Shown here piece by piece: positions 7,743 through 15,805 of a stretch of 18,166 nt of DNA; the first letter of the stretch is position 1; the number at the start of each line of letters is the position of its first letter. Position numbers and translations under genes: made by a program. The notes under the pieces were generated by a model. That model was not told the DNA's origin, did no database searches, and saw only the letters and a list, made by a program, of their open reading frames with translations. This DNA is from JAEHDI01 sp035455185 (GTDB lineage Bacteria; Acidobacteriota; Terriglobia; Bryobacterales; Bryobacteraceae), in assembly GCA_035455185.1 (NCBI GenBank), contig DATIFQ010000387.1, positions 1 through 18,166 of the forward strand, given 5' to 3'.

Positions 7743-9491
7743 GTGAGACGCATGCGCGGACTCACGTTGGTTTTCCTCTTCCTGTGGCCGCTCTCAGGCC
7801 AGACGGTCATCCCGATCGATACCCCCATGTCCCCGCCCGGATGGGCTCTCGCCGAACGGGCGCTGCTCAAAGCGAACGCCGATGCCGCGGCTGAATTCGC
7901 TGCAAAATACAGCGACGCTCGTGGGTACCTGCGCTGTGTCGAACGCTGGGGCGGTAACGACGGTCCAGACGACGCGATGGAGAACTTCCACAACTGGACA
8001 CTGCTCTACGCACTCGGAGGGCCGCAGTCCGTCCTCGACCTGTACAGCAAGATCTGGGAAGGCCACCTGGAGCAATACATGAAGGCACGTGCGCCGGGGA
8101 GCGAAATGGCCAAGGATGGGATGTACTACAAGGAGTTCATTACCTCCTTCGACTGGGAGCACACCGGTGAGGGGCTGGCCGCGTTTCACTTCTATAGTCT
8201 CGCCGCGCCCGGCGATCCCATCTATCTGCAGCGTGTGCGCCGTTTTGCCGGCTTTTACCTGAATGAGGACCCGGAAGCGCCGAACTATGACCCGAAACAC
8301 AAGATCATCCGCAGTCTGCACAACGGTAGCCGCGGACCGAAGCTGACGCCGGCCAGCATGGAGGACTGGGGTGGCCTTCCGGTCCCTGGAAAACCGGAAC
8401 TGCTCGAGCGGTACCGCGAAGCCTCGAACATCCGCGGTGATCACCCTCTCAACCTCTGCGCCTCCACGCTGGCATTCAACGCCTATGCGCTCACGGGAGA
8501 GAAGAAATACCATGACTGGCTGCTTGAGTATGCCTCCGCGTGGCGGGAACGGGTGGAGGCCAACGGCGGGAACATTCCGACGAACATCGGTCTCGACGGC
8601 CGCATCGGCGGTGAGTGGGGTGGTAAATGGTACGGCGGCGTGTTCGGATGGGCCTTCGATCCGAAGCAAAGTCATCGGAATTACTTCAAACGCGGACCGC
8701 GCATCGCCTTCGGCGAAGCGTTCCTGCTGACTCACGACGAGCGATACATCGACATCCTGCGCCGGCAGATGGACAACCTCTACGCTGCGAAGCGCATCGA
8801 GAACGGCCTCGTCCTTCTTCCCAATAAGCACGGCGACGCCGGCTGGTTTGGGTACATGCCGAGCTGGCACTCGGATCTGGAACTGGATTTGTATCTCTGG
8901 TCCATGAAGCCTTCCGACCGGGAGCGTGTAGCTACGCAAGGCTGGATTGCGTTTCTAGAGGGAAATAAGCCGGACTACCCATTGAAGGCCCTTCAAGCGG
9001 AGTTCGAGAGGGTTCGCTCGAAGGTCAAGGGACTGCGGGAAGATCCCAGTACGCCAGACACGCGGTATGCCGACACGCCACAGCGATACAATCCGGTGGC
9101 CACAACCGCGCTGATCAACCTGACGTTGGGAGCCAACGACCCGGGAAACGCCGGCAATATCCTGCACAGCCGCGTCCGCTACTTTGACCCCGTTCGGCGC
9201 CGGGCGGGGCTGCCGGACGACGTGGCGGCGCTGGTCGAAAGAATCCTACCCGAAGAGATCGTGCTTGCGCTGGTGAACACGAACCCGGTCGATACCCGTG
9301 AGCTGATCGTGCAAATGGGCGCTTACCGGGAGCACCATTGCGATAGCGTGACCGTCGGAGCGCGGAAGATTGTCATCGACGCCCCCTTCTTTCGCGTGAG
9401 ACTTGCAGCGGGCTCCGGTGAACGACTGACGATCTCCATGAAGCGGTACGCTCACCAACCCACACTCGCGCTCCCATGGGAACCGCAGTGA
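7743..9491 (+). CDS. Secreted protein of unknown function, probable alpha/alpha-toroid with C-terminal beta domain
   Basis: This 582-residue protein has a clear signal peptide (MRRMRGLTLVFLFLWPLSGQ). I do not recognise a named family. Helical, aromatic-rich repeats run from about residue 25 to 440 and look like a six-hairpin (alpha/alpha) toroid of the glycosidase, lyase or epimerase class. Conspicuous conserved-looking motifs are ENFHNWTLLYALGG, FDWEHTGEGLAAFHFYSL, RSLHNGSRGP, GEWGGKWYGGVFGWAFDP and GDAGWFGYMPSWHSDLELDLYLWS. The many Trp, Asp, Glu and His residues are compatible with a carbohydrate active site. The last 100 residues (ALVNTNPVDTRELIVQMGAYREHH onward) look like a small beta-sandwich as found at the end of glycoside hydrolases. 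It starts 12 bases after the DUF5916 gene, with GAAG 6 bases before the GTG at 7743; ATG at 7752 is an alternative. Pairing with a CBM9-like outer-membrane protein suggests polysaccharide handling, as inference only. Confidence 0.7.
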   Translation: MRRMRGLTLVFLFLWPLSGQTVIPIDTPMSPPGWALAERALLKANADAAAEFAAKYSDARGYLRCVERWGGNDGPDDAMENFHNWTLLYALGGPQSVLDLYSKIWEGHLEQYMKARAPGSEMAKDGMYYKEFITSFDWEHTGEGLAAFHFYSLAAPGDPIYLQRVRRFAGFYLNEDPEAPNYDPKHKIIRSLHNGSRGPKLTPASMEDWGGLPVPGKPELLERYREASNIRGDHPLNLCASTLAFNAYALTGEKKYHDWLLEYASAWRERVEANGGNIPTNIGLDGRIGGEWGGKWYGGVFGWAFDPKQSHRNYFKRGPRIAFGEAFLLTHDERYIDILRRQMDNLYAAKRIENGLVLLPNKHGDAGWFGYMPSWHSDLELDLYLWSMKPSDRERVATQGWIAFLEGNKPDYPLKALQAEFERVRSKVKGLREDPSTPDTRYADTPQRYNPVATTALINLTLGANDPGNAGNILHSRVRYFDPVRRRAGLPDDVAALVERILPEEIVLALVNTNPVDTRELIVQMGAYREHHCDSVTVGARKIVIDAPFFRVRLAAGSGERLTISMKRYAHQPTLALPWEPQ

Positions 9492-9518
9492 TCTTGCCCA
9501 CGGCGAGTCCTCGCTGAC

Positions 9519-11258
9519 TCAGGCGGTCCGTGTCTCGTGGCAGCAGCCGGCCGAACCGCAGCGCGGCGTGAACTCGTCGCATAGGACGAACGGGCCGTCG
9601 ATGCATGTCAGGCTCCCGGACGGAGAAGCACACTTCCCGCAGATCCCGACGCCACAACTTGTCATGTATTCGATGGAGCCCCAGATATGCTCCGGCTCGG
9701 CGACCTCCCGCTGGATCGCAATGCAGGAATGGACCATACCGTCGGGTCCGCAGTTCACGAACTCGAGGCGATCCCGGCTCCATCCCGCCTCAGCTTCCAT
9801 GACGTGACGAAGGAGATCTGACACGGTGCCATGGTATCCCTCGGAACCGTCGTCGGTCGCGAGTAGAACGTCGCCGACCTCGCGGAAGTCGTCGAGATCG
9901 AAGAACCCATCGCGGGTTCGCGCGCCGAGCAAAAAACGGACATCATTTGCGTACCGGTTCGCGTAGGCGATTTCGAGCAGAGAGGCAGTGCCTGTTCCTC
10001 CGCCCACCAGCACCAGGTTCCGGTTCTCGAAACGGGGCAACGGGGCGCCGTATGGCCCGCGCAGAAGGATCCGCGTCCCGAGCGGCGCCTTCTCCAGGAA
10101 GGCCGTAAACGTGCCTACGGTGCGAATCAGGATGGTTTTCGCCGCAGCGGAAAGGATTGCGAAAGGCTTCTCGCCGACGCCCGGCACGCAGAGGAAAAAG
10201 TACCTGCCGGCCAGTTCGCCAGGCGCATATTCCCTCCCCAGCGTATCGAGCCGGATTTCGTACAGCCCTTCGGAGATGTTGTCGCGCGACACCAGTGTCG
10301 ACGCCGTATATGACATGTCGGTGATTGAGGGGAACGAAGTCGCCTCGCCGGGGGCGAGTTCGCGCTGCGATTCGTCCTGCAGGCGCTCGAAGTAGGTGCG
10401 CATCGCCGCGCTGTCCATGCCCGTCAGGGTGCTGCCTACGCCAAACAGGTTTGCTCCTGCTTTGCGGTATTGAGCGATGTGCTCAGCTGTCCCGATGCCG
10501 CCCATGCCGATGACGATTGGATCTGGTCCGATGGCGTCCCGGACCTGTTGGACCGATCGCAAACCCAGCGGACGAATTCCGTCGCCGGACAGTCCGCCGA
10601 CTCGGTTGTACAGAATCGGCTTTTCCCCGACGTCAGCCATCGCCGGGCCAATGCTGTTGGTGACGGTGATCCCGGCCGCTCCCGCCCGCATTGACGCTTG
10701 TGCCGTCTCCGGCAGGCCGCGCATCATCGCCGCGAGTTTTACGAACACCGGTACCGGCTTCACCGCAGCCACCGCCCTCGTGATCGCGGTCACCAGCTCG
10801 ACATCCTCGCCGATCTGAAGCCCGTAACCCTTGGCGTGCGGGCACGACATGTTGAGTTCGAAACCGTCGGCGATCGGGCTTAAGGTCTCCGCGGCGGCGA
10901 GGAATTCCTCCAGGCCTCCGCCGAAGATCGACACCAGCAGAAACTTGTTCGAGGGGATCTCAATGTTGTCGAACTCTGCGAGGAATTTCTTCGCCCCCGG
11001 GTTCGCCAGCCCGACCGCGTTGATATAACAGCCCTCGGCGTAGCGGGCGTAAATCGGCTCGCGGTAGCCTGCCCGAGGCGCAAAGCTGATGCTCTTGGTC
11101 GTCACGACGCCGATCGGCGCGACCTCCGCGAACGTCTTGGCGATCGTCGACGCATGGGTGCACCGGATTCCCGACGGAATCACGAATCGCCCTTGGACCT
11201 GCTTGTTCCCTAGCGAAAAAGGGCGAGTGAAAAAGTCATTCTCCACTGAACTGTGCAC
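9519..11258 (-). CDS. Single-chain dihydroorotate dehydrogenase-like protein (PyrD-type plus PyrK-type halves)
   Basis: These 579 residues combine two proteins that are normally separate. Residues about 8-295 are a class 1B PyrD-like FMN barrel: RFVIPSG, VTTKSISFAPRAGY, AVGLANPG, ELNMSCPH (Cys139 at the class 1 base position), VFVKL (Lys174), RVGGLSGDGIRP and IVIGMGGIGTAEH. Residues about 310-579 are PyrK-like: an FAD region (GRYFFLCVPGVGEKPFAILS, GPYG), the NAD-binding VLVGGGTGTASLLEIA, and a 2Fe-2S site at Cys535, 540, 543 and 552 (C-x4-C-x2-C-x8-C). The normal reaction is dihydroorotate to orotate with NAD+. The usual NT.G.D segment here reads NSIGPAMADV, so the substrate may be a different dihydropyrimidine. 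The tail adds Cys560, 567, 572 and 573. GTG at 11258 is used; GTG at 11246 is possible. It lies 39 bases after the beta-helix gene on the same strand. Confidence 0.85.
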   Translation of the reverse strand: MHSSVENDFFTRPFSLGNKQVQGRFVIPSGIRCTHASTIAKTFAEVAPIGVVTTKSISFAPRAGYREPIYARYAEGCYINAVGLANPGAKKFLAEFDNIEIPSNKFLLVSIFGGGLEEFLAAAETLSPIADGFELNMSCPHAKGYGLQIGEDVELVTAITRAVAAVKPVPVFVKLAAMMRGLPETAQASMRAGAAGITVTNSIGPAMADVGEKPILYNRVGGLSGDGIRPLGLRSVQQVRDAIGPDPIVIGMGGIGTAEHIAQYRKAGANLFGVGSTLTGMDSAAMRTYFERLQDESQRELAPGEATSFPSITDMSYTASTLVSRDNISEGLYEIRLDTLGREYAPGELAGRYFFLCVPGVGEKPFAILSAAAKTILIRTVGTFTAFLEKAPLGTRILLRGPYGAPLPRFENRNLVLVGGGTGTASLLEIAYANRYANDVRFLLGARTRDGFFDLDDFREVGDVLLATDDGSEGYHGTVSDLLRHVMEAEAGWSRDRLEFVNCGPDGMVHSCIAIQREVAEPEHIWGSIEYMTSCGVGICGKCASPSGSLTCIDGPFVLCDEFTPRCGSAGCCHETRTA

Positions 11259-11297
11259 TCCTGTTCCCCGGCAAGGTCATTGTCGTTGATTCCCACT

Positions 11298-13016
11298 CTA
11301 ATTATCGGACGTTTCTTCGTCCATACCTTCAGGACGGGGGCCGTAATGGGGCGGGGCCTGCCCGAATTCGTAAGCGCCCAGATCGGGAGCCTTGCCGCCG
11401 AACCCGTCGTTCACATTCGGCAGCCGGACGCCGGCATCGATGGCGGCTGAACCGCCTCTCAGTCGCAGGTCCGCCGGGTTGCGTTCCGGCAGCGGCGGAT
11501 CAGGAAACTCGACGCTCTCGAACACGCTCAGATCTACCTGCACGCCATGCACTTCTGTGGTCAGCCGGCGCATTTCGTCAAGGCCGACGAACGTCACCCG
11601 CCCGATCTACCCCTCGAACGGTGTTCCGTGCGTGCCTACCCCGTCATAGTCGAGATCGTTGAGCGGATCGGTCGCCGGAGTGAAGATGGCTCGCCCGGTT
11701 CCGCTTCCGTACCGGCCGAACTTTCCGCCTCCCTTCCCGCCAACGCAAAGATTGTTCCGGAAGTACGAATTGCCGTACTGGGTCGGGCCGTGCGGCATTC
11801 GGAGGCCATCCCCCACTTTGACCACCGTGTTGTGGAGGATTACGTCACCCAGGCTGCCCCGCGAAAGCTTGAACGGTGCGTCGATGATGTTGTACATCGC
11901 ATTGCGGATAAAGTAGATCGGGCCGCCCAGACTAGGTTGCGAACTCAAGCCCATGAAGCAGTTCGTCAGACGATTCCGCATCACTCGGCAGTTCCCCATG
12001 CAAAAATCGGCCTCGATTCCGTCATCGGCCCCGACGTAGATGTCGTTGTTGTAGATGTCCACCGACACCTGCTCGTGCGCGTTCCGGTCCTCCATCGTTG
12101 AAATGCAGTCGCGGTAGCCCTTGACGCGGTTGTAACAGATCACATTGCCGGGGCCTGTGATCTGGATGCCTTCGCCGACGCACCCTTCACCACCAAAGAT
12201 ACTTTCATCCCCCATGCCCTCCGGCGTCCAGGGCATTACGTACGTCACTATGTTGTCGGCGATATAGCAGTTCTTGCAACCGGGTGGCCGCGAGGCGGTG
12301 ATCCCGTACTTCGCGTTGACGGTGCAATGGCGCACCGCAACCTCTTCGGCTCCAACCAGGCTCACCCGGCCATTCACCGTCAGCTTCTCGAGAATGATGT
12401 GCTTGCGGCCTTCGAGAGAGATTCCTTCGAATGTGCTTCGGACAACGTGGCTGGTGTCCCCGCGAATCACGATCGGCCTGCCCGGAACCCCGTCGCGCGT
12501 CGCGGTGAACGATTCGTAGTAGCCCGGCGTCAACTGGATGATGTCGCCGGCTTCTGCGCTCGCTTCGACCTCTCGAAAGTTGTTCGGATTCGCCTGCTTC
12601 ACTCTCGCGCCCGGCGTGGGCCGCGGCACTCCGCGTGTGCGGGCACGGACCGTCCGCTCCGTCGAGCCCCCATCCGGGTCGGTCAGGTTGAGCCGGATCT
12701 CGTATTCGGTGTTCGGACGCAGGTCGAAGACGCTACCCGATTGCTTGTTTTCCCACGAGAAGGTCGGACGCGTTCGATTTCCGCTGTCTCCAGCGCGGAT
12801 CCGCCGGAGTGGCATTCCTTCCTGCCATGCCTCGTCGCCTGCGCGGCGGTATTTCACGGTCACACGACTGTTGAGGTTGTCGTCCCCCTGGATCTCCCAC
12901 TCGATGCTCAAGTTCCGGATCGTGGGGTAGGGCGTCGTCACGTCGCCCGGCACGACGCGATCCTGAGGCACCGTCGGCAGGGCGGCACACACGACCAGCA
13001 GCAACGTTGTTCTCAT
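11298..13016 (-). pseudogene. Secreted right-handed beta-helix protein gene interrupted by an in-frame TAG
   Basis: Read from ATG at 13016, a signal peptide (MRTTLLLVVCAALPTVPQ) is followed by a fibronectin-III-like region (about 25-140, ending near TEYEIRLNLTDPDGGSTERTVRART). A parallel beta-helix follows, with repeating short strands: GDIIQLTPGYYES, PIVIRGDTSH, HIILEKLTVNGRVSLVGAEEVAVRHCTVNAKYG, NCYIADNIVTYV, VICYNRVKGYRDCIST and ADFCMGNCRVMRNRLTNCFMG. After 469 residues, at GTHGTPFEG, a TAG occurs at 11609-11607. The same frame continues for 102 residues with the typical end of such proteins (VTFVGLDEMRRL ... GGSAAIDAGVRLPNVNDGFGGKAPDLGAYEFG) to the TAG at 11300-11298. Related proteins bind or cleave polysaccharides. 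A longer upstream frame to 13379 overlaps the preceding gene and is not used. Cause: nonsense mutation, recoding or consensus error. The start lies 17 bases after the DegT-type gene. Confidence 0.8.
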
Positions 13017-13033
13017 ATCGGAAATCGCGATAT

Positions 13034-14377
13034 CTACAGCTTCGCCAGTGTATTGCGCCGCGCCCACACCTTCTCGAAGGCCTGTACGTACTGATCGAGC
13101 AGTTCGGGCGCTTCCCCGTACAGGATGGGCATGAAGATGTGAGTCGCGTTCACTTGGGTCGTGCCGACCAGAGCCGCCGGAATCTCCGGCTTGTGATGCC
13201 ACCACTTCGCCTCGGAGTAGATCTTCATCTTGTGCTGTTCCGGATAGTCCCACTTGCTGGCCCGGACACCTTCGGCTTGCAGCGCCTTGAGCAACACATC
13301 GCGCTTGAATCCCGCCTTCGCTTCGTCCAGGAACAGCATGCTGGCGTAGTAGTAGACCCGCGTTTGGTCGGGCCGGCATCGGGGCTCCGACAAGCCGGGA
13401 AGTTGGAGCAAACGGTCGTTCAGCGCCCGGATATTCTTCGCCGCTACGGCGTTTCGCTCATCCAGGCCGCGCAACTGCTGCCGCGCCACTGCCGCCGCGA
13501 ACGGATGCATCCGGTATTTCTGTCCGAAACCCGTTCCCTCGTACTGCCGCACCGGGCTGTCTTGGGGGAACTTGGGCGGGTCTTCGTAGTGGCCGAAGGC
13601 GGCGGCCCTTTCGAAGTACTCGCGAGTCTGGTACATTCCCATGCCGCCCTCGACCGACGGCAGTACCTTGGACGCCTGGAAACTGTAAATCCCCATCACA
13701 CCCCATGCTCCCATCATCTTGCCTTGCATCGACGCGCCGTGCGCGTGGGCGGCGTCCTCGAGCAAGATCAGCCCTTTCTCCTTTGCGAAATCGGAGATCC
13801 GGTCCATCTCACACGGGAGTCCCCAGGAATGCATCGTGCAGATCGCCCGTGTCCGTTTCGTCAGTTTCCGCTTCGCGTCTTCCAGATCGAAACAGGCCGT
13901 GCTCGGGTCGATGTCGATGAAAATCGGCACGTAGCCGAAGAAGCGCATCGCCAGGCAGGTCGCGAAGAAGGTGTAGGAGGGCACCATGATCTCGCTGCCG
14001 GGCGGAAGGTCGAGCGCGGAATACATGCTGGTGAGCGCGCTGGTGCCGTTCATGTGAGCTTTCACGAACGGCGACTTCGTGTATTCCTGCCACTCCTTCT
14101 CGAAAATCGGGAGCTCTTCATAGAACTTCCCGCTGTCGATGAGGTCGTGGAGAGCTTTCTTCTCAGCCGGTCCGTAGCGCGGCCACTTCGTGAGAGCCGA
14201 CTGCTGGGAGACCGGGAAGGTAACGGATTTCGGGCCTCCATCCAGCGCCAGCGCCTCCGGCGCCCGCGCGGAGAGTGTGCCGCTGGCGGCGCCAAGACCC
14301 GCGAGAGCCGCACCGCCCGCCTGAACGAATGACCGGCGGGTCTGCCCCGCGTTCTTCTCCAGCTTCTTTTCGGACAT
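13034..14377 (-). CDS. Tat-exported DegT/DnrJ/EryC1/StrS-family aminotransferase-fold protein
   Basis: This 447-residue PLP protein belongs to the DegT/StrS sugar aminotransferase family, whose members transfer an amino group to nucleotide-activated keto sugars. Landmarks are AHMNGTSALTSMYSALDLPPGSEIMVPSYTFFAT (about 107-140), the cofactor Asp in LLEDAAHAHGAS (Asp208) and the Schiff-base Lys in YSFQASKVLPSVEGGMGMYQT (Lys237). The lysine is present, so catalysis is possible. Unlike cytoplasmic family members it starts with a twin-arginine signal: TRRSFVQAGGAALAGLGAASGTLSARA (residues 13-39), implying export of a folded, cofactor-loaded enzyme. The natural substrate is unknown; nucleotide sugars are not expected outside the cytoplasm. 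It lies 22 bases downstream of the ceramidase-like gene with a perfect Shine-Dalgarno sequence, and precedes the beta-helix gene by 17 bases. Confidence 0.88.
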   Translation of the reverse strand: MSEKKLEKNAGQTRRSFVQAGGAALAGLGAASGTLSARAPEALALDGGPKSVTFPVSQQSALTKWPRYGPAEKKALHDLIDSGKFYEELPIFEKEWQEYTKSPFVKAHMNGTSALTSMYSALDLPPGSEIMVPSYTFFATCLAMRFFGYVPIFIDIDPSTACFDLEDAKRKLTKRTRAICTMHSWGLPCEMDRISDFAKEKGLILLEDAAHAHGASMQGKMMGAWGVMGIYSFQASKVLPSVEGGMGMYQTREYFERAAAFGHYEDPPKFPQDSPVRQYEGTGFGQKYRMHPFAAAVARQQLRGLDERNAVAAKNIRALNDRLLQLPGLSEPRCRPDQTRVYYYASMLFLDEAKAGFKRDVLLKALQAEGVRASKWDYPEQHKMKIYSEAKWWHHKPEIPAALVGTTQVNATHIFMPILYGEAPELLDQYVQAFEKVWARRNTLAKL

Positions 14378-14383
14378 GGAATT

Positions 14384-14389
14384 CTCCTT
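14384..14389 (-). promoter_or_regulatory. Ribosome binding site of the DegT-family gene
   Basis: On the minus strand AAGGAG lies 6 bases before the ATG at 14377, fixing the start and therefore the complete Tat signal. Confidence 0.75.
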
Positions 14390-14399
14390 CGAATAGAGT

Positions 14400-15746
14400 C
14401 TACTCGATCAACAGCGCCCGGATGGCCGCCTTGAGCCGTGCCTCCGTGCCCGGTCCTGCGTTGGAGGCGCTGGGCTCGTACCCGCCCTCCTGGAACGCCT
14501 GGTCCGTGCACAGGTATCCGGGCTGGATGTCGCCATAGCCGGCGACGGCCACGAACCGTCCGGCCGCCTGTTTGACGGCATAGTTCTGAAACTCGAGCAT
14601 CGGTTCGCCGGGCAGAAACAGCGCCGCGGCCTTCCCGATTTCGAGCAGATTCACCTCCAGCGGACGCTTCCGATCGGCGAACGCCACCACCAGCGCCGCC
14701 CGATACAATTGCTCACCGGAGTGGGGCGCGGATTCCCGCAGCACCGTCCGTGCGGCCTCCGCCGGTTTCGGCGTCAATACCAGTTCCCTGTGCCGCCACC
14801 GCATGTTGCCCGCCGGCGAGAACCGCGTCGCCGCGGCGGAAGCGGCCATGCCCTGCTTCAACCTCCCGGCCAGTTGCTCCCGCGATTCCGGCGTCCCGTC
14901 GTTGTACTTCCCCACGGTCACGTCGCCCGAACAGCCCGTGAAATAGATCTGGAACACGCCTTCTTCCCGTTCCATCGCCTCGCGGGCTGCTCCAGCGAAA
15001 TCGCCCGTAACCCGTCCATCGCAACAGAACGTCTGGGGATGCGTCGCATAGAAGTGAATTCGTGCGAGCGGCTTTCCGCGGCGCGCCAGCGTGATCGTTC
15101 GGAGCTTCGGGTCGATCGGTCCTTCGGGCAACGCGGCGAGCTTCGGGTCCTTGCCGCCCCCGCTGAAGCGTGTGATGAGTTTGCCATCGTCTCCGAATAG
15201 GCGGCGGGCGGACGCCACGCGATCCACGGCGCTCTCCGAAATGCCGGTCGAATCGAACGGTTCTAGTCTCCTGGTCGCCTCGGCCGCGGCTCGGGCAATC
15301 CTGTCTGTCAGGTCCTCGAGGTACCGGCCCGTCATCAATCCCGCCGGCCGTCCGAGGCGCGACAGGATCTCGTTGGAGTCGCCGTCCACGTACGGCGCCG
15401 TGTGCTGGTGCACAACATGGACCGCCACGTTCGTGACGTCAGTCTTTACCGCCGCGCTGATCTTCCGCCGGAAAAGCTCGTGGATCGAGCTGCCTATCCC
15501 GCACCAGTCGACCGTGCACAGGACGTACCGCCGGTTCCCATCGGCAAGAACAAGTCCCTTTGTCCAGAGCGGGTCTTCCACCTTCGCGGCAGGCGTGAGC
15601 CAGATCAGGGGCTCTCCATTCGGCGGCGTGGCGTCGGCGCGAAACGTCGCCACCCGAAGCTCGCCGCAAAGTGGAGCCGCCGCCACCACGGCAGCCGCCA
15701 CCCATTTCAAAAGACGCCGCAAACGGAGTGAGCCTTTCGAGGGCAT
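14400..15746 (-). CDS. Secreted neutral/alkaline ceramidase-like protein
   Basis: From ATG at 15746 this is 448 residues; a GTG two codons earlier is possible, but GAGGTGAGG sits directly before the ATG. The N-terminus is a signal peptide (basic SLRLRRLLKW, then VAAAVVAAAPLCG). The body resembles the N-terminal catalytic part of neutral/alkaline non-lysosomal ceramidases: FRADATPPNGEPL, DPLWTKGLVL, VLCTVDWCGIGSS, VAVHVVHQHTAP (113-118 resemble the His zinc ligands), FYATHPQTFCCDGRVTGDF and YFTGCSGDVTVGKYNDG. True ceramidases are larger (about 650-750 residues) and carry a C-terminal immunoglobulin-like domain, which is missing here. So amide hydrolysis of sphingolipids is only a family-level guess; a related zinc amidase is equally likely. 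It is first in the minus-strand run of four genes and diverges from the SelA-like gene. Confidence 0.75.
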   Translation of the reverse strand: MPSKGSLRLRRLLKWVAAAVVAAAPLCGELRVATFRADATPPNGEPLIWLTPAAKVEDPLWTKGLVLADGNRRYVLCTVDWCGIGSSIHELFRRKISAAVKTDVTNVAVHVVHQHTAPYVDGDSNEILSRLGRPAGLMTGRYLEDLTDRIARAAAEATRRLEPFDSTGISESAVDRVASARRLFGDDGKLITRFSGGGKDPKLAALPEGPIDPKLRTITLARRGKPLARIHFYATHPQTFCCDGRVTGDFAGAAREAMEREEGVFQIYFTGCSGDVTVGKYNDGTPESREQLAGRLKQGMAASAAATRFSPAGNMRWRHRELVLTPKPAEAARTVLRESAPHSGEQLYRAALVVAFADRKRPLEVNLLEIGKAAALFLPGEPMLEFQNYAVKQAAGRFVAVAGYGDIQPGYLCTDQAFQEGGYEPSASNAGPGTEARLKAAIRALLIE

Positions 15747-15805
15747 CCTCACCTCAACCGTACATGAGTGTATCCTGTTTGAGGCATCACTAAGGAGAAC
15801 CGGAC
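15747..15805. promoter_or_regulatory. Short divergent intergenic region
   Basis: These 59 bases separate the ceramidase-like gene (minus) from the SelA-like gene (plus). Promoters for both must lie here or inside the neighbouring gene starts. I see no convincing -35/-10 pair on either strand; TATCCT at 15771-15776 (plus) and TACACT at 15772-15767 (minus) are weak candidates. Shared regulation of the two transcripts is an inference from the spacing. Confidence 0.3.
15792..15797 (+). promoter_or_regulatory. Ribosome binding site of the SelA-like gene
   Basis: AAGGAG lies 8 bases upstream of the ATG at 15806, confirming a start that retains the twin-arginine motif. Confidence 0.75.

Noticed and set aside
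7794..8939. Long minus-strand open frame (381 codons) inside the secreted toroid-like gene
   Set aside because: No recognisable motifs. The plus-strand gene has a signal peptide and fits the operon spacing, so the opposite frame is a GC-driven shadow.
9498..9512. Possible terminator hairpin between the convergent runs (GCGAG/CTCGC)
   Set aside because: The stem is only five pairs with a two-base loop and no T-run follows on either strand.
13017..13379. N-terminal extension of the beta-helix reading frame by 121 codons
   Set aside because: It overlaps the end of the DegT-type gene in another frame, while ATG at 13016 starts a clean signal peptide 17 bases after that gene's stop.
13007..14332. 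Long plus-strand open frame (441 codons) opposite the DegT-type gene
   Set aside because: It is antisense to a gene with clear family motifs, a Tat signal and a good ribosome binding site; the translation looks like reverse-strand shadow at high GC.
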